DNA from: JAOPZW01 sp963803375
GTDB taxonomy: Bacteria; Actinomycetota; Thermoleophilia; Solirubrobacterales; Solirubrobacteraceae
Direction of reading: 5' to 3'
NCBI GenBank assembly: GCA_963803375.1
Contig: CAWDMB010000001.1
Coordinates: 248,001 to 312,000, forward strand
DNA length: 64,000 bases
Shown here: in pieces, positions 1 through 8,190 of the stretch
How the letters are laid out: every line of letters begins with the position of its first letter
Position numbering within the stretch: the first letter of the stretch is position 1
Translations under genes and position numbers: made by a program
Notes under the pieces: generated by a model
Told to the model about the DNA's origin: nothing
Seen by the model: the letters and a program-made list of their open reading frames with translations, nothing else
The model's database searches: none

Positions 1-636
1 GTCACCCGCAGTGGCGAGCTGGGGTTGGAGGTCGACGACGCGCGCCAGGAGGCGCTGCTTGGGCTGTTTCAGGCATGCGTGAAACACGATCCCGCCCGCG
101 GGCGGTTCGCCGGGCTCGCGAACCTGCGCGTGCGCTCCCAGGTCCGCAACGCCCGCATCGACGCGCGCCGACCCAACCGACGCATCCTCACCGAGGCCTA
201 CCGCGACGCGGACGAGCCGACGCGCCAACTCGCCGAGCGCGCCGTCGCGCCGGAGGGCTCAAACCCCGCCCTCGTGGTCGAGCTGCGCGACGAGCTGCGC
301 GCGCACGCCGAACGCGCCCGCCGCAAGGCAGCGGCACCGCGCGGCGATCTGCGTCGGCGCTACAGCGACGAGCAGATCACCCAGGCGCTCAGGCTGATCG
401 CCGCCGGCAAGACCATCAAGCAGGCCGCGCTGGCGGTCGGCGCCCCCGCCAATCGCGTCGCGCGCTGGGTCAGACAGACCGGCCAACCGCGGCCGGCCGG
501 CCGGCGGCGCTACAGCCAAGCCGAGATCGACCGCGCGCTCGCGCGCGTCCACGCCGGCGCGTCACGGCGCGAGGCCGGCGCTGCCGTCGGCGCGACCAAA
601 GCGACCGTCCTGCGCTGGCTGCGCAACGCCGCATGA
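1..636 (+). CDS. Sigma-70 region-2-like protein with two C-terminal HTH repeats (5' end outside window)
   Basis: The frame is open from base 1, so the true start is probably upstream; the TTG at 25 is only the first start codon visible. The first ~55 residues resemble sigma-70 region 2 (VDDARQEALLGLFQA, then a DPARG..FAGLA stretch). A charged linker follows, then two related ~40-residue blocks, each opening RRYS and ending in a helix-turn-helix-like stretch (RVARWVRQTG and TVLRWLRNA). This suggests a DNA-binding or sigma-like regulator of the element. The stop overlaps the next start as ATGA, so it is translationally coupled to the Rep gene. A genuine sigma activity is uncertain, since region 4 is replaced by the HTH repeats. 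Confidence 0.6.
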   Translation, partial: VTRSGELGLEVDDARQEALLGLFQACVKHDPARGRFAGLANLRVRSQVRNARIDARRPNRRILTEAYRDADEPTRQLAERAVAPEGSNPALVVELRDELRAHAERARRKAAAPRGDLRRRYSDEQITQALRLIAAGKTIKQAALAVGAPANRVARWVRQTGQPRPAGRRRYSQAEIDRALARVHAGASRREAGAAVGATKATVLRWLRNAA

Positions 637-2066
637 CCACGCACGCGCCTCTACCACCCGCTCTGGTGCCCAAGCTGCTCGGCGAGCTCGCCGCGCGCGC
701 CGGCCGGCCGGACTTCGCGCGCTTTCAGGCGCAGCTGCGCTCCACGGGCTACTGCGCCCGCCCCATCCGCCTCGAGGGCCGGATCGAGACCTGCGACGGA
801 CACGGCCATCGGCGCGTGTGGTCGGCGGACAGCGAGCCCGACGGGATCCTCAGAAAGGCGTGCGGGAACCGCCGCGAGGCCGTCTGCCCGCCGTGCGCGG
901 AGCGCTACCGCGGCGACGCCTACCAGCTCATCGCCGCCGGCCTCCGCGGCGGCAAGGGCATCCCGGACACCGTGATCGAGCACCCGGCCGTGTTCGTCAC
1001 GCTCACCGCACCGAGCTTCGGACTCGTGCACACCCGACCGCTCGGGCCGGACGGCAGCCCGCGGCACTGCCGGCCTCGGCGCGATGCGCCGATCTGCGAG
1101 CACGGCGTGCGACTCTCCTGCGGGCGCGTGCATGCCGAGGACGACCCCTGCCTCGGGGAGCCGATCTGCCCGGACTGCTTCGACCACGTCGGCGCCGTGA
1201 TCTGGAACAACGCACTCGGCGAGCTATGGCGCCGAACCATCCCCATCTACCTGCCCCGGACGATGGCGCACCTGACGGCGATGACGCAGGCGCGGCTGCT
1301 TGAGCTGGTGCGCGTCGCCTACGTCAAGGTCGCCGAGTACCAGCGCCGCGGACTCGTGCACCTGCACGCCGTCATCCGCCTCGACCGCGCCATGCCCAAG
1401 TACCGCGCGGACGATCTCCGGTCGCCGGACGGGCGCTTCACGATCGAGCTGCTCGAACGCGCGATCCGCGAAACCGTCCAGACCGTCTCGGCGCCGCTCC
1501 CCGACGAGCTCGGCGGCGGCCGCGTGCGCTGGGGCTCCGAGCTCGACGTCCGCCCGCTCGACCACGAGCAGCGGCGCGAGGTCGCCGGCTACCTGGCCAA
1601 GTACGCCACCAAGAGCACCGAACAGGCCGGTGGCGTCCTGCACCGCGTCACGGACTACGAGGTCGACCGGCTGCCGGTGCGCGAGCACGTCCGCTCCTAC
1701 ATGCGCGAGGCCTTCCGGCTCAACGCCCACCAGGCGCTCACGGACCGGCGGTTGGGGCCGTGTGCGCACACGCTCGGCTACCGCGGCCACTGCCTCACCA
1801 AGAGCCGCCGCTACTCCACCACGTTCAAAGCGCTGCGCGAGGCGCGTGAGCAACACGTCCACGAGCAGCTCCTCGCGCGCTCCCGCGACGCGACGCAACG
1901 CGCGCTCGCCGGCGCGACCGAGCGGATCGCGAGCTTCCGGTTCGTCGGCATGGGTCATCTCACAACCGCGGACGAGCTGCTGGCTCGCTCGGCGGCGGCG
2001 AGGGCGCGTGAGAACCGGCGGATCCTGCGTGAGGAGGCTGATGGGCGATCGGGAGAGAATGGCTAG
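633..2066 (+). CDS. repSA: RepSA-like rolling-circle replication initiator of an AICE
   Basis: This 477-residue protein starts at the ATG overlapping the upstream stop; the frame is open further upstream but that part is antisense-type low-information sequence. It has the hallmarks of actinomycete Rep proteins: a cysteine-rich N-terminal part (CGNRREAVCPPCAERY, later CEHGVRLSCG and CPDCF), a VFVTLTAPSFG strand, a His-hydrophobe-His motif (GLVHLHAVIRLD) and a YLAKYATK helix carrying the likely catalytic tyrosine. In pSAM2/SLP1 relatives this protein nicks the element's origin to start rolling-circle replication after excision. The Xis and Int genes follow directly. Confidence 0.8.
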   Translation: MTTHAPLPPALVPKLLGELAARAGRPDFARFQAQLRSTGYCARPIRLEGRIETCDGHGHRRVWSADSEPDGILRKACGNRREAVCPPCAERYRGDAYQLIAAGLRGGKGIPDTVIEHPAVFVTLTAPSFGLVHTRPLGPDGSPRHCRPRRDAPICEHGVRLSCGRVHAEDDPCLGEPICPDCFDHVGAVIWNNALGELWRRTIPIYLPRTMAHLTAMTQARLLELVRVAYVKVAEYQRRGLVHLHAVIRLDRAMPKYRADDLRSPDGRFTIELLERAIRETVQTVSAPLPDELGGGRVRWGSELDVRPLDHEQRREVAGYLAKYATKSTEQAGGVLHRVTDYEVDRLPVREHVRSYMREAFRLNAHQALTDRRLGPCAHTLGYRGHCLTKSRRYSTTFKALREAREQHVHEQLLARSRDATQRALAGATERIASFRFVGMGHLTTADELLARSAAARARENRRILREEADGRSGENG

Positions 2067-2084
2067 GCGGGAGGAAGGTTCACG

Positions 2085-2312
2085 ATGAGCGTCGGTGGAC
2101 AAACGCGACCAACGACCGACGAAGCGGTGCTACGGCTGCTGCTGACGCGCCGGGAGGCGGCTACGGCGCTGGGCATGAGCTTGCGCCACTTCCAGCGGCA
2201 TGTGCAGCCGCACCTGCGCTGCGTGTACTCGGGGCAGCTGCGGCTCTACCCGATCCGCGACGTCGCGCGCTGGGCGGAGGACGAGGCCTGTCGGCAGGGT
2301 CGGGCGGTGTAG
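2085..2312 (+). CDS. xis: Excisionase-like small HTH protein (Xis)
   Basis: 75 residues, starting at an ATG preceded by a strong GGGAGGAAGG ribosome site. The sequence LLTRREAATALGMSLRHFQRHV is a MerR/excisionase-type winged HTH, followed by a wing segment (LRLYPIRDVARWAE). Proteins of this size and fold sit between rep and int in AICEs and direct the integrase toward excision. The gene ends 12 bases before the integrase start, so both are probably co-transcribed. Confidence 0.75.
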   Translation: MSVGGQTRPTTDEAVLRLLLTRREAATALGMSLRHFQRHVQPHLRCVYSGQLRLYPIRDVARWAEDEACRQGRAV

Positions 2313-2324
2313 GACGGGAGCGGC

Positions 2325-3530
2325 GTGCCGGGGCGCGACACGAGGACGAGGTTTCAAGGCGTGTTCGCGCGCCACCAAGAGGCGTGCCGGGTGACGGCCG
2401 GCGGTGCCCGGAGGACGTGCAACTGCACGCCGAGCTATTACGGCGTCGTGTGGGACCGCGTGGCCGCCAAGCCGCGGAAGACGCGCCGCTTCAAGCGCGT
2501 GACGGAGGCGCGCAACGCGCGCAACGACTTGGCGGAGGCGCTGCGACAGGGCGCGCTACCCGAGGCCGCGGGGCCGAAGCTCGCCGACGCGAGGACCAGG
2601 TTCGTCGCCGCGGCGCGCGAGGGCGTGGCGCTCAACAAGTGGGGCCGGCGGTACCGCCGCCGCGCGGTGCAGGATCTTGAGTCCGCGCTGCGCCAGGTGC
2701 CGGACCGGCTTGCGCGCCGGCGGCTCGGGGACGTGCGGCGCGGCGACCTGCAGCAGCTCGTCGACGAGCTGACGCGCAAGGGCATGTCGGGGTCGCGGGT
2801 CCGGAGCGTCGTCAACGCGTTGCGCTCGCTGTACCGCTGGGCGCAGGACCGCGAGCTGGTCGGCCACAACCCGGTCGAGCTCGTGCGGTTGCCGGCGATG
2901 GATGCCACACCGCGCGATCGGGTGGCAACGCCGGGCGAATTCGCAGCGCTGCTCGCGCCGCTGCCGGTCGAGGACGCGCTGCCCTACGCGCTCGCTGCGT
3001 ACGGGACGGCGCGCCATCAGGAGATCCGGACGCTCGACTGGTCGCACGTCGATCTGAAGCTCGGCGCGATCGAGCTGGCGGCCGACGAGGAAGGGCGAAA
3101 GCCCGGCGGGTCCTGGCGTGTGGTGCCGCTGGTCAGGCCGCTGAGCGCGATGCTGCGGCGTGCATGGATCGCGCAGGGCCGGCCCACAACGGGGAAGGTC
3201 TGCCCGCCACGGCGCGAGAGCGGATCGGGGCTGCTCGAGGTGTCGCACTTGCAGAAGCGGGTGCGCAAGACGTGGACCGACCTGGCCCTGGAGCCGATCG
3301 GTCTGCACGAGTCGCGGCACACGGCGGCGACGTGGCTCGACCATGCCGGCGTTTCGCCCAAGGTCGCATCGACCCTGATGGGCCACAAGACGCCCGAGTA
3401 TCAGCCGGGCGCCGCGACGATCACGTTGCGGCGATACACGCACACGCTGCCCGGCGAGCTGGAGCGGGCCCGCGATCTGCTCGACGCGTTCCTCGTCGAG
3501 CGCGCTGCGGGCAGGAAGGCGCAAGGGTGA
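2325..3530 (+). CDS. int: Tyrosine recombinase integrase
   Basis: 401 residues from a GTG start (GGGAG four bases upstream). The N-terminal part has a basic segment with closely spaced cysteines (ending CNCTPSYYG) as in AICE integrases, then a SAM-like core-binding domain (GDLQQLVDELTRKG through YRWAQDRELV). The catalytic domain shows the first Arg (YGTARHQEIRTLDW), the HESRHTAATWLDHAG box with His-x-x-Arg, LMGHK, and the nucleophile Tyr in RRYTHTLPGE. All expected catalytic residues are present, so the enzyme looks active. It ends ~80 bases before an att site made of the 3' half of tRNA-Ser(CGA), its probable target. Confidence 0.9.
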   Translation: MPGRDTRTRFQGVFARHQEACRVTAGGARRTCNCTPSYYGVVWDRVAAKPRKTRRFKRVTEARNARNDLAEALRQGALPEAAGPKLADARTRFVAAAREGVALNKWGRRYRRRAVQDLESALRQVPDRLARRRLGDVRRGDLQQLVDELTRKGMSGSRVRSVVNALRSLYRWAQDRELVGHNPVELVRLPAMDATPRDRVATPGEFAALLAPLPVEDALPYALAAYGTARHQEIRTLDWSHVDLKLGAIELAADEEGRKPGGSWRVVPLVRPLSAMLRRAWIAQGRPTTGKVCPPRRESGSGLLEVSHLQKRVRKTWTDLALEPIGLHESRHTAATWLDHAGVSPKVASTLMGHKTPEYQPGAATITLRRYTHTLPGELERARDLLDAFLVERAAGRKAQG

Positions 3531-3611
3531 GGGGCCGGCTTCTTTCCCCCAGGCTTTCCCTCCGTGCCGAGTTTGGCTCTACAGGCCGCGCGAGGGCGGG
3601 TCCCGGACCCC

Positions 3612-3671
3612 CTCGAAAACCGTTGTGGGCCTTTCGGTCCACCGAGGGTTCGAATCCCTCCCCCTCCGCTG
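3612..3671 (+). repeat. Attachment-site core A: 3' half of tRNA-Ser(CGA)
   Basis: The sequence runs from the anticodon loop (CTCGAAA) through the variable arm, the T arm (GAGGG-TTCGAAT-CCCTC) and the 3' acceptor strand CCCCTCCG. No 5' half (GGAGGGG start) precedes it, so it is not a functional tRNA but the duplicated core left at the far end of an element that integrates at the anticodon loop. It matches core B at 8422-8481 in 58 of 60 positions (differences at 3627 and 3638). Confidence 0.85.
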
Positions 3672-3672
3672 A

Positions 3673-4110
3673 TACGCGGGGTGGGCCGGTTCGCTGCCTC
3701 GCGAGGTCGCCGAGCAGCGGCTTCGCCAGGCTCTCGCCTTGGCCGATGGCACGCCGGAGGAGTTCGTGGGTGCGTTACTGCCGACGATGTTTTCCAAGGC
3801 GATGCCAGATGAGACGGTGGACGACTTCCGCGCCAGCATGCAGGCGTTCCATCCGCGCGGGTTTCGGGCCATGGCGCGGGCGTCCGCTGAGGACGTCCGC
3901 GATGTGCTGCCCGATATCGATGTCCCGACCTTACTGGTGTACGGCGACCGGGACGTGCGAGCGCCGCTGCCGGTCGCCGAGGCCCTGCAGGCGGCCATCT
4001 CCGGCTCGCAGCTCATTGTCCTGCCGGACGTCGGTCATATCTGCAACGTCGAAGCGCCCTGTGAGTTCAACGTGGCAGTCCGGGATTTCCTCCACGAGAG
4101 CCGCAGGTAG
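3673..4110 (+). pseudogene. Alpha/beta-hydrolase, N-terminal half missing, cut at the att core
   Basis: The open frame begins one base after the att core (first codons read YAGWAGSLPREVAEQRLRQA) and gives 145 residues typical of the C-terminal half of an alpha/beta hydrolase: the cap segment, then the core strand PTLLVYGDRD with its acidic residue, and the catalytic-His region LPDVGHICNVEAP. The nucleophile-elbow half is absent, so the protein cannot be an active hydrolase. A TTG at 3739 could start a 123-residue product. The break coincides with the recombination boundary, which points to loss of the 5' half during integration, excision or deletion at this site. Confidence 0.75.
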
Positions 4111-4193
4111 GTACGGGAGCGCCGTACACGCTGGGCAGGGAGCAGGACGGCCCGCCCAGTCGCGCCACGCTTGTGCTCCTCGAAGCGACTCGC

Positions 4194-5585
4194 TCAGTCT
4201 GGCGGGATGTTCTGGTTGAGGCCGAAGAAGTTCGTCGGGTCGTAGGCGCGCTTGAGCGCCTTGAGCCGCTCGTACTTGGCGTAGCCGTAGGCCTGCCTGA
4301 TCCGCTTCTCGCCCTCGTCCATGAGGAAGTTGACGTAGACGCCGGTGTGGTGGGGGGCGAGTGCGGACCAGTAGGCGCGGGCCCATTCGCGCTCGGCTTC
4401 GAACGCTTCGGCCGTCTTGCTGTTGCCGTTGATGTTGAGGGTGAAGCCGGCCTGGCGGCCGTTGAAGGCCGTCGCGCGATCGTCCACTCGGGCGATGGCG
4501 CCTCCCATCTGCCACAGGCCGACGGTGGTGACCGGGGAGACGATGCGGTTGCCGTGCTCGACCATGACGTCGATCACGTCGTCCGTGAGCCCGGCGATGT
4601 CGCAGGCGCGGAAGTAGTAGTGCCAGCCGTGCGGGTAGGCGGCGTCGAACATCGACTGATGCTCGACGTAGGGCTTGGGCCGGCAGAGGTCGAGCGCCGG
4701 CGATCCGAAGCGCTTGAGTGGGTGCAGGACCTCCTCCCCGTCCTCGATCGCTCCTGCATAGCAGCAAGTGACGGCCACGATCAGCTTGCCGTGTAGCTCG
4801 GCGGGCACGAAGTCGACCGCCGGCGCCCGGCGCTGCATGACGATCGTCATCAGCTCGTCCGGCGCCTCGGCGATCCACTCGCGGTAGAAGCGCAGCAGAG
4901 CCGGCGCCTTCTTCATTGGCCAGTAGATGGGCCCGGCCAGGACCGCCGGTCGGATGGGGTGAAGGCGAAACTCGAACTCGGTGACGATCCCGAAGTTGCC
5001 GCCGCCGCCGCGCAGGCCCCAGAACAGCTCTGGGTTCTCCGTCTCGCTTGCCTTGACCGGTTTCCCTCCGGCGGTGACCAGGTCGACGGCGAGGAGCTGG
5101 TCGATCGTCAGCCCGTGCTTGCGATGCAGCCAGCCGATGCCGCCGCCGAGCGTCAGGCCGGCGACGCCGGTGTGGCTGACGAACCCGCCCGTGGTCGCCA
5201 GCCCGAGCGCCTGGGTCTCGCGGTCGAGCTCACCCCACAGCACGCCCGCCTGCACCCGCGCGGTGCGCGCCTTCGGGTCCACGCGGATGCCCTTCATCGG
5301 CTCCAGGTCGATGACGATGCCCCCGTCGCACACCGAGTGGCCGGGGTAGCTGTGTCCCCCACCGCGGACGGCGACCGGAAGGCCGGCGTCACGGGCGAAC
5401 CGGATCGCCGCAATCACGTCGGCGACGCCGCGGCACCGCGCGATGAGCGCAGGTGACCGATCGATGGACCCGTTCCAGACCCTGCGGAGCTCGTCGTACG
5501 TCGGGTCGCCCGGTTGAACGAGCTCGCCCGCGAACGAGACGCGCAGCTCATCCACCGTGGTCTTGGTGGCAGCGATGGCAGTCAT
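4194..5585 (-). CDS. FAD-linked oxidase (BBE/PCMH family)
   Basis: 463 residues. The FAD-binding PCMH domain includes AVRGGGHSYPGHSVCDGG (the His of this motif is the usual covalent FAD attachment site), GVAGLTLGGGIGWLHRKHGL and LFWGLRGGGGNFGIVTEF. The C-terminal berberine-bridge (BBE) motif is YDPTNFFGLNQNIPP. No second cysteine for bicovalent flavinylation was obvious. Members oxidise alcohols, sugars or secondary metabolites with O2. The ATG at 5585 overlaps the stop of the methyltransferase (ATGA), so the two form an operon and probably act on one small molecule. Confidence 0.85.
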   Translation of the reverse strand: MTAIAATKTTVDELRVSFAGELVQPGDPTYDELRRVWNGSIDRSPALIARCRGVADVIAAIRFARDAGLPVAVRGGGHSYPGHSVCDGGIVIDLEPMKGIRVDPKARTARVQAGVLWGELDRETQALGLATTGGFVSHTGVAGLTLGGGIGWLHRKHGLTIDQLLAVDLVTAGGKPVKASETENPELFWGLRGGGGNFGIVTEFEFRLHPIRPAVLAGPIYWPMKKAPALLRFYREWIAEAPDELMTIVMQRRAPAVDFVPAELHGKLIVAVTCCYAGAIEDGEEVLHPLKRFGSPALDLCRPKPYVEHQSMFDAAYPHGWHYYFRACDIAGLTDDVIDVMVEHGNRIVSPVTTVGLWQMGGAIARVDDRATAFNGRQAGFTLNINGNSKTAEAFEAEREWARAYWSALAPHHTGVYVNFLMDEGEKRIRQAYGYAKYERLKALKRAYDPTNFFGLNQNIPPD

Positions 5586-6403
5586 CGGCGCGCCCAGCAC
5601 TGCAGCAGCGTGAATGTGGTGCCCCAGCGGCCCGGCTCCCCCAGCTCGGCCTCACCCTGGTCGCGGAGCTCCTGCAGCTCATCGGCGCTGACCAGCGCTA
5701 GCAGCCGCTCCTCCAGCGAGGTGGCGAACTGCAGCGGCAGGCGCAGATACCGATGGCCAGGGGGGAGGGCCACGATCTCGGCCCGGACGTTTCCTTCGAT
5801 GCCGAACTCGCTCAGCAGGTGGAGGTGTATTCGGCCTGCCTGCCAGTCGCCGCCGCTGAGCCGAAACGCCTCTTCGATCAGCTCGATCAGCCGCTCCAGC
5901 GCGGGCGCGGTCGGATTGAAGTGCCAGGAGCCCGTGTCGGGGTCCTCGAGGACGATCGTCGCGCCGGGTCGCGCCAGGCGAAGGTAGGTCTCCACCTGCT
6001 CGTGGCCGCGCCCGAGCGGACAGATCTCGTAGCGGGCGTGCACGAGGTCGAACGAGTCGGGCTCGAGTTCGCTGGCGAAGAGGTCATCCCTGACCAGCCC
6101 GACGTTGCAAAGGCCCTCCTGGGTCACGAACCGGTTGGCGGCGGCGAGCATCGACTCGTCGATGTCGGTCCCGGTCACCTGTCCGTCGTGACCGACCCAC
6201 TCGCTCAGCACCCGCAGCCAGCCGAGCACGCCGCAACCGACATCCAGCGCCCGGGCGCCGCGACCGTCGCCGATCTCACCGAGCAGCCGCCTGCCGCTTG
6301 GCTCCCAGACACGCGACTGGAGCTGGAGGCGTGCCAGCTCGGAGGCCTGGCCGGCCAGCAGGTACCCGGCGGAGCTGGCTTGCGCGGTCTTCTGCGTCGA
6401 CAT
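5582..6403 (-). CDS. Class I SAM-dependent methyltransferase
   Basis: 273 residues with a Rossmann SAM site: motif I ALDVGCGVLGWLRVL, the acidic end of strand 2 (VTGTDIDESML) and LVRDDLFA. The later VLEDPDTGSWHFNP stretch is typical of UbiE/Methyltransf_25-like enzymes. The ATG has a GAGAGGAG site eight bases upstream. It is first in the two-gene operon with the FAD oxidase, and the leader carries two palindromes (6470-6508). The substrate cannot be read from sequence. Confidence 0.8.
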   Translation of the reverse strand: MSTQKTAQASSAGYLLAGQASELARLQLQSRVWEPSGRRLLGEIGDGRGARALDVGCGVLGWLRVLSEWVGHDGQVTGTDIDESMLAAANRFVTQEGLCNVGLVRDDLFASELEPDSFDLVHARYEICPLGRGHEQVETYLRLARPGATIVLEDPDTGSWHFNPTAPALERLIELIEEAFRLSGGDWQAGRIHLHLLSEFGIEGNVRAEIVALPPGHRYLRLPLQFATSLEERLLALVSADELQELRDQGEAELGEPGRWGTTFTLLQCWARR

Positions 6404-6469
6404 TTTCGGCGCTCCTCTCAGCCGTTGATCTCGGCGGCGAGTATCGGCGCGCGTCAGGCCGCCGTCTTC

Positions 6470-6508
6470 GCCTGATCAGGCCAACTTGGCGCCTGGCCTA
6501 TCTAGGCC
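6470..6508. promoter_or_regulatory. Two palindromes upstream of the methyltransferase-oxidase operon
   Basis: GCCTGATCAGGC (6470-6481) is a perfect 12-bp palindrome, and GGCCTA-TC-TAGGCC (6495-6508) is a perfect six-bp-arm inverted repeat. Their starts are 25 bp apart, between the end of the LuxR-type gene and the methyltransferase start at 6403. The layout suits a regulator binding two sites on one DNA face; a terminator for the LuxR gene is the alternative. Confidence 0.4.
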
Positions 6509-6519
6509 GTGCGCAGGAC

Positions 6520-8190
6520 CTAAAGGAGCCTCAGCCTGTTCGCCTCGGCCACCGCGGCGGCCCGCGAGGAGCAACCCAGTCGGGCGTACGCGTTTTGAAG
6601 ATGGCGGTGGACGGTGTGCTTGCTGAGCACCAGCCGCGCCGCAATTTCCACATCGGTGAGTCCCTCTGCGACCAGGCGAAGCACCTCGAGCTCACGAGTG
6701 GTGAGGAGCTGCTCGCCGGGCGCGGCGCGCCTGGCCACCGGACGAGCACCGAGACCCGCCACCAGGTCGCGCGCGCGCGCAGCCTCCCGAGAGGCCCCGA
6801 GGTCGTCGAGGCGCCTGACGGCCAGCGTCGCCTCGCGCACAGCGGCGTTGGTGCGACCGAGCGAGGCGAGGAGGCGCGCCAGCTCGATGCGAGCCCGGCC
6901 CAGCTCGAAGGCGGCGCCGCTGGCGGCGAACAGCTCCACGGCGTCCTCGAGCCGTGCGCGCGCCTGCTCCGCGTCGCCCGCGGCGGCCACGACCAGCCCC
7001 TCGGCCAGAGTCGCCGAGGCGTGCAGCGGGCGCGTTCCGACCCACGCCGCGATGGAGCGGAGCTCCTCGAGGTACGGCGTCGCCGCCTCCGCGTCGCCGG
7101 CGGTCGCCTTGGCCCTCACCATCAGCTCGACCGGTGTCGCGCGCAACGTCATGTTCTGCGTCGGTACGCGCCGAAGCACCGGCTCCAGCAGATCGGCCGC
7201 GGCGGAGGTGTCGCCCTGGTCGAGCGCGATCTCGGCCATCACCACGGGGGTGAGCGCATTGCCCGCGGCTCGGTCGAGCAGCTCCTGTGCCTCGGCCACG
7301 CGGCCCTGACGCCGACGCAGATCGGCGAGCCGCACCAAGGCCAGTCCGCTCCAGATGGGTCGCTCCGCGATCAGGTCTTCCGTCGCCCGCGTCAGCTCGC
7401 GCTCGGCTTCATCCCAGCGACCGAGCCAGGTCAGCACGGCGCCGTGGTGCGCCCGGCAGGCGCCCATGACGAAGTTGATCCTCATCCTGTGCCCGAACTC
7501 CGCAACCTTGCGGCACCACTCGGCCGCGCGCTCGTAGTCGCGCGCCCGCTCGCAGGCGTTGAGCAGCATGCAGCAGGTCCACCCCGCCGGGACGACCAGT
7601 TCGAACTCGCCCGCGAGGGCCGCCGCCGTGGCCTCGTCCAGGCAGCACATGCCGTCCGCTACTCGACCCTCGTTGACCAGCGCCACGCCCTCGACGCAGA
7701 GGGCGAACATCTCGAGTGCGACCACGCCGAAGCTGCGGCCCAGCTCACGCGCCTGAGCGGCGAACTCCTTCGCCCGGGCCGCATCGCCCTCCACAAGCGC
7801 CATATAACCGACCAGCGCGTCGAGCCAGCCGTGCTCCGGGCACTGCTCGAGCCCTTCCAAGAGGCGCGCCGCGCGCTGAAACCAGCCATTGGCGATCGCG
7901 CGCTCCCCGCGCAGGACGAGGTAGTCGTCGCCGAGCCAGACGGCGAGCATCGCCGCACGCCGCACGTCCCCCTGCCGCCGGCTGAGCCGATACGCACGCT
8001 CGCGCGCCTCGATGCAGACCGGCACGTCCTCGACCCACCACGCAGCCCAGCTCAAGCCCTCCAGCGCATCGACCGTTTCCTGCGCCTCGAGCTCCTCCTC
8101 GAAGATCGCCCGCGCCTCCCTCCAGGCCGCACGGGCCAGTGCGGCCTCACCCTCCTGGACCCGCTGTGCCGAGGAAGCGATCTCGGCCAT
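6520..8190 (-). CDS. LuxR-family regulator with a long TPR-like N-terminal region
   Basis: 556 residues from the ATG at 8190 (an in-frame start 21 codons upstream is less likely). The C-terminal ~60 residues form a LuxR/GerE HTH (LLTTRELEVLRLVAEGLTDV and LSKHTVHRHLQNAYARLG). The rest is a long run of helical, alanine-rich repeats with conserved W/A/G spacing, as in TPR-containing MalT-like regulators. The N-terminal AAA ATPase module of full LAL regulators is missing. It ends ~115 bases before the methyltransferase operon, which it may control through the palindromes there. Confidence 0.8.
   Translation of the reverse strand: MAEIASSAQRVQEGEAALARAAWREARAIFEEELEAQETVDALEGLSWAAWWVEDVPVCIEARERAYRLSRRQGDVRRAAMLAVWLGDDYLVLRGERAIANGWFQRAARLLEGLEQCPEHGWLDALVGYMALVEGDAARAKEFAAQARELGRSFGVVALEMFALCVEGVALVNEGRVADGMCCLDEATAAALAGEFELVVPAGWTCCMLLNACERARDYERAAEWCRKVAEFGHRMRINFVMGACRAHHGAVLTWLGRWDEAERELTRATEDLIAERPIWSGLALVRLADLRRRQGRVAEAQELLDRAAGNALTPVVMAEIALDQGDTSAAADLLEPVLRRVPTQNMTLRATPVELMVRAKATAGDAEAATPYLEELRSIAAWVGTRPLHASATLAEGLVVAAAGDAEQARARLEDAVELFAASGAAFELGRARIELARLLASLGRTNAAVREATLAVRRLDDLGASREAARARDLVAGLGARPVARRAAPGEQLLTTRELEVLRLVAEGLTDVEIAARLVLSKHTVHRHLQNAYARLGCSSRAAAVAEANRLRLL

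Larger units (their letters stand above)
1..3671 (+). mobile_element. Right end of an actinomycete integrative element (AICE-type), left end outside the window
   Basis: The order replication initiator, small excisionase-like gene, tyrosine integrase, att site is the classic right-hand module of pSAM2/SLP1-type AICEs (family knowledge). All four genes lie on the + strand with overlaps or short gaps. The element ends at a 60-bp copy of the 3' half of a tRNA-Ser(CGA) gene. Transfer (TraB/FtsK) genes and the intact tRNA would lie left of base 1. Confidence 0.75.

Noticed and set aside
75..632. Upstream extension of the RepSA frame
   Set aside because: It overlaps the sigma/HTH gene and lacks Rep features; the ATG at 633 gives a normal start with an ATGA overlap.
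3579..4016. Minus-strand frame across att core A with an RDSNPRW...ERPTTVFE-type peptide
   Set aside because: This peptide is the well-known spurious translation of a tRNA-Ser 3' region; the same happens at 8269-8796 across core B.
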